Part shown: piece by piece, positions 63,159-64,000 of the stretch
Numbering within the stretch: position 1 is the first letter of the stretch
Layout of the letters: every line of letters starts with the position of its first letter
Source of the DNA: an uncultured Methanospirillum sp.
Lineage (GTDB): Archaea > Halobacteriota > Methanomicrobia > Methanomicrobiales > Methanospirillaceae
Assembly: GCF_963668475.1 (NCBI RefSeq)
Contig: NZ_OY764544.1
Span: 3,719,986-3,783,985, forward strand
Length of the DNA stretch: 64,000 nucleotides
Direction of reading: 5' to 3'
Notes under the pieces: model-generated
Databases searched by the model: none
Seen by the model: only the letters and a program-made list of their open reading frames with translations
Told to the model about the DNA's origin: nothing
Program-made: the position numbers and the translations under genes

Positions 63159-63300
63159 TGCGATGAGATCCAACATCTGAATACGGCATCGGGATGGAAT
63201 CACACCAGTCATCACATCCCGGGTCGAAATAAGGGAGTCGGCGCGAGATTAGCCACCATCAGGATTGATACCACCTCCTTGGACAAGAGAATCGCATCAT
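63159..63300 (+). ncRNA. Candidate structured RNA downstream of the palindrome
   Basis: This 140-base stretch is GC-richer than its surroundings and contains no open frame. An inner stem CGGGATG/CATCCCG (63190-63196 with 63215-63221) and a possible closing pair TGCGAT/ATCGCA (63159-63164 with 63291-63296) can form. It starts right after the operator-like site. It resembles no RNA family that I recognise, and the stems alone are weak evidence. Confidence 0.25.
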
Positions 63301-63893
63301 ACTGATCTGTCACTTATCTCCGATTTTCCTTGGTTTTATTTACAAACTGTGTTCATCTGTAGATGCGCCCGGATAAAACTACAGATGGGGTGCGATTTTT
63401 TTACCGATTCATACTGTCAAAAAGCACTCTTGCCAGATTGTTGCATTTTTGTCTGAAAATATGTATTATTTTCAGAAAAAATCCTCTCATTACATGGGGA
63501 TATGGTTCGATGATATCCTCTTTGGCATTCTGGGAATTTGCCTCATACGATCAGTTGTTTTTTACAATCGTGCGTGGATCGATGGGTCTTTTGCCCATTG
63601 TATGAAAACAACGATATACTAACTGATGGGTATCCCTCCGATAAAAATCAAAAAACCGTCAGATTTACACACTGATTGCCTAATAGCGAAATTGTAACAT
63701 TTATCCTGAAAAAAAATCCTCCCAAATTTTTTAAATATTTGCGGGATAGTACAATTCATCACATTTAATGTTACAAAAAAAATAGTTTTCATAATTTTTT
63801 AATACTGAACTCAACCATCTTTTTTACAGCTCGAACCTACACGGTTCACGGGCTCTCACGATATTACCACTATCGATCTCACTGGATGAAACC

Positions 63894-64000
63894 ATGACCA
63901 CGTACAAGGATTCCATCGATCTCTATTCTGATGATGGGAAGCTTCTCAAATCCGGAGTATCACTTGATCGGATCCATCCGCTCATAAACCCGGCGACACT
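63894..64000 (+). CDS. mcrB: Methyl-coenzyme M reductase beta subunit, N-terminus
   Basis: The frame from ATG 63894 to the window edge reads MTTYKDSIDLYSDDGKLLKS followed by GVSLDRIHPLINPATL, the characteristic start of McrB. The enzyme catalyses methane release from methyl-CoM and coenzyme B with the nickel cofactor F430. Only 35 codons are visible. GGATGA 3 bases upstream is a modest ribosome binding site. The gene is expected to head an mcr operon that continues to the right. Confidence 0.93.
   Translation, partial: MTTYKDSIDLYSDDGKLLKSGVSLDRIHPLINPAT

Larger units (their letters stand above)
62974..63893. other. Long intergenic region ahead of mcrB
   Basis: The gap is AT-rich except for a GC-richer stretch at about 63160-63300. 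It contains a palindromic operator-like site (63126-63153), the inverted repeat CGGGATG/CATCCCG at 63190-63221, and a perfect 9-bp AT-rich hairpin CTGAAAATA/TATTTTCAG at 63453-63475. A TATA-like TTTTTTAAATATTT at 63727-63740 could be the mcr promoter, giving a leader of about 120-140 bases. Short frames in the region show no coding signs. Confidence 0.5.

Noticed and set aside
63453..63475. Perfect hairpin CTGAAAATA/TATTTTCAG as a terminator
   Set aside because: It is AT-rich and followed by A residues, not T residues, on the plus strand, and has no T-run on the other side either; it does not follow a gene.
1..64000. Insertion sequences, integrases, CRISPR arrays, tRNA genes
   Set aside because: No transposase or integrase motif, no regularly spaced repeat array and no tRNA-like cloverleaf was recognised by reading; a dedicated scan could still find a short or diverged one.

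Overview
The window is archaeal and comes from a hydrogenotrophic methanogen, most likely of the Methanomicrobiales (Methanospirillum-like; genus is inference). The evidence is the start of mcrB at the right edge, two mcrD-family genes, [Fe]-hydrogenase (hmd) with all seven hcg cofactor genes, an FmdE-family protein, a TrmB-type regulator, AT-rich TATA-type promoters, and GTG or ATG starts with frequent 4-bp stop/start overlaps. No tRNA, rRNA, transposase or CRISPR array was recognised.

Positions 1-46 kb are an unusual array of metal or metallophore transport cassettes. There are four vitamin-B12/iron-siderophore-type (FecBCD/BtuFCD) cassettes: 3.0-6.0 kb, 13.2-17.6 kb with a tandem duplicated binding protein, 26.9-31.3 kb and 36.6-40.4 kb. 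There are also two five-gene nickel/peptide (NikABCDE/Opp) operons (6.0-11.3 and 20.7-26.7 kb), a further binding protein at the left edge, a half-length binding protein at 45.4 kb, and decayed cassette fragments at 40.45-40.66 kb. A heterodimeric ABC exporter-fold pair with a TrmB-type regulator sits at 32.0-36.4 kb. Eleven small SAM-dependent methyltransferase genes (one cut by the left edge) are interleaved with the transporters and often overlap them by a few bases, so methylation and uptake look functionally coupled. Two lipoproteins with a DUF2927-like C-terminus lie at 42.2-44.4 kb.

Positions 46-56.3 kb are the [Fe]-hydrogenase island. hmd, a hydrogenase-maturation-type protease, an mcrD paralogue and a divergent P-II-like protein are on the minus strand; hcgA-B-C-D and then hcgF, hcgE and hcgG are on the plus strand, with a flavodoxin-like gene between the two hcg blocks. 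A response-regulator/PAS/histidine-kinase hybrid, a DUF4198-like secreted protein, a second mcrD, a His-rich peptide and an alpha/beta-hydrolase lacking its nucleophile follow, then a long intergenic region and mcrB.

The main hidden signal is a repeated operator-like palindrome, GTAWTAC-N13/14-GTAAYAC. It lies upstream of the first nickel-type operon, the P-II gene, mcrD-1, hmd, mcrD-2, the His-rich gene, and in the region ahead of mcrB. It matches the layout described for NikR operators in some bacteria. It would make a coherent nickel regulon: nickel uptake, nickel binding, methyl-CoM-reductase accessory proteins, and the nickel-free hydrogenase that methanogens are known to induce when nickel is scarce.
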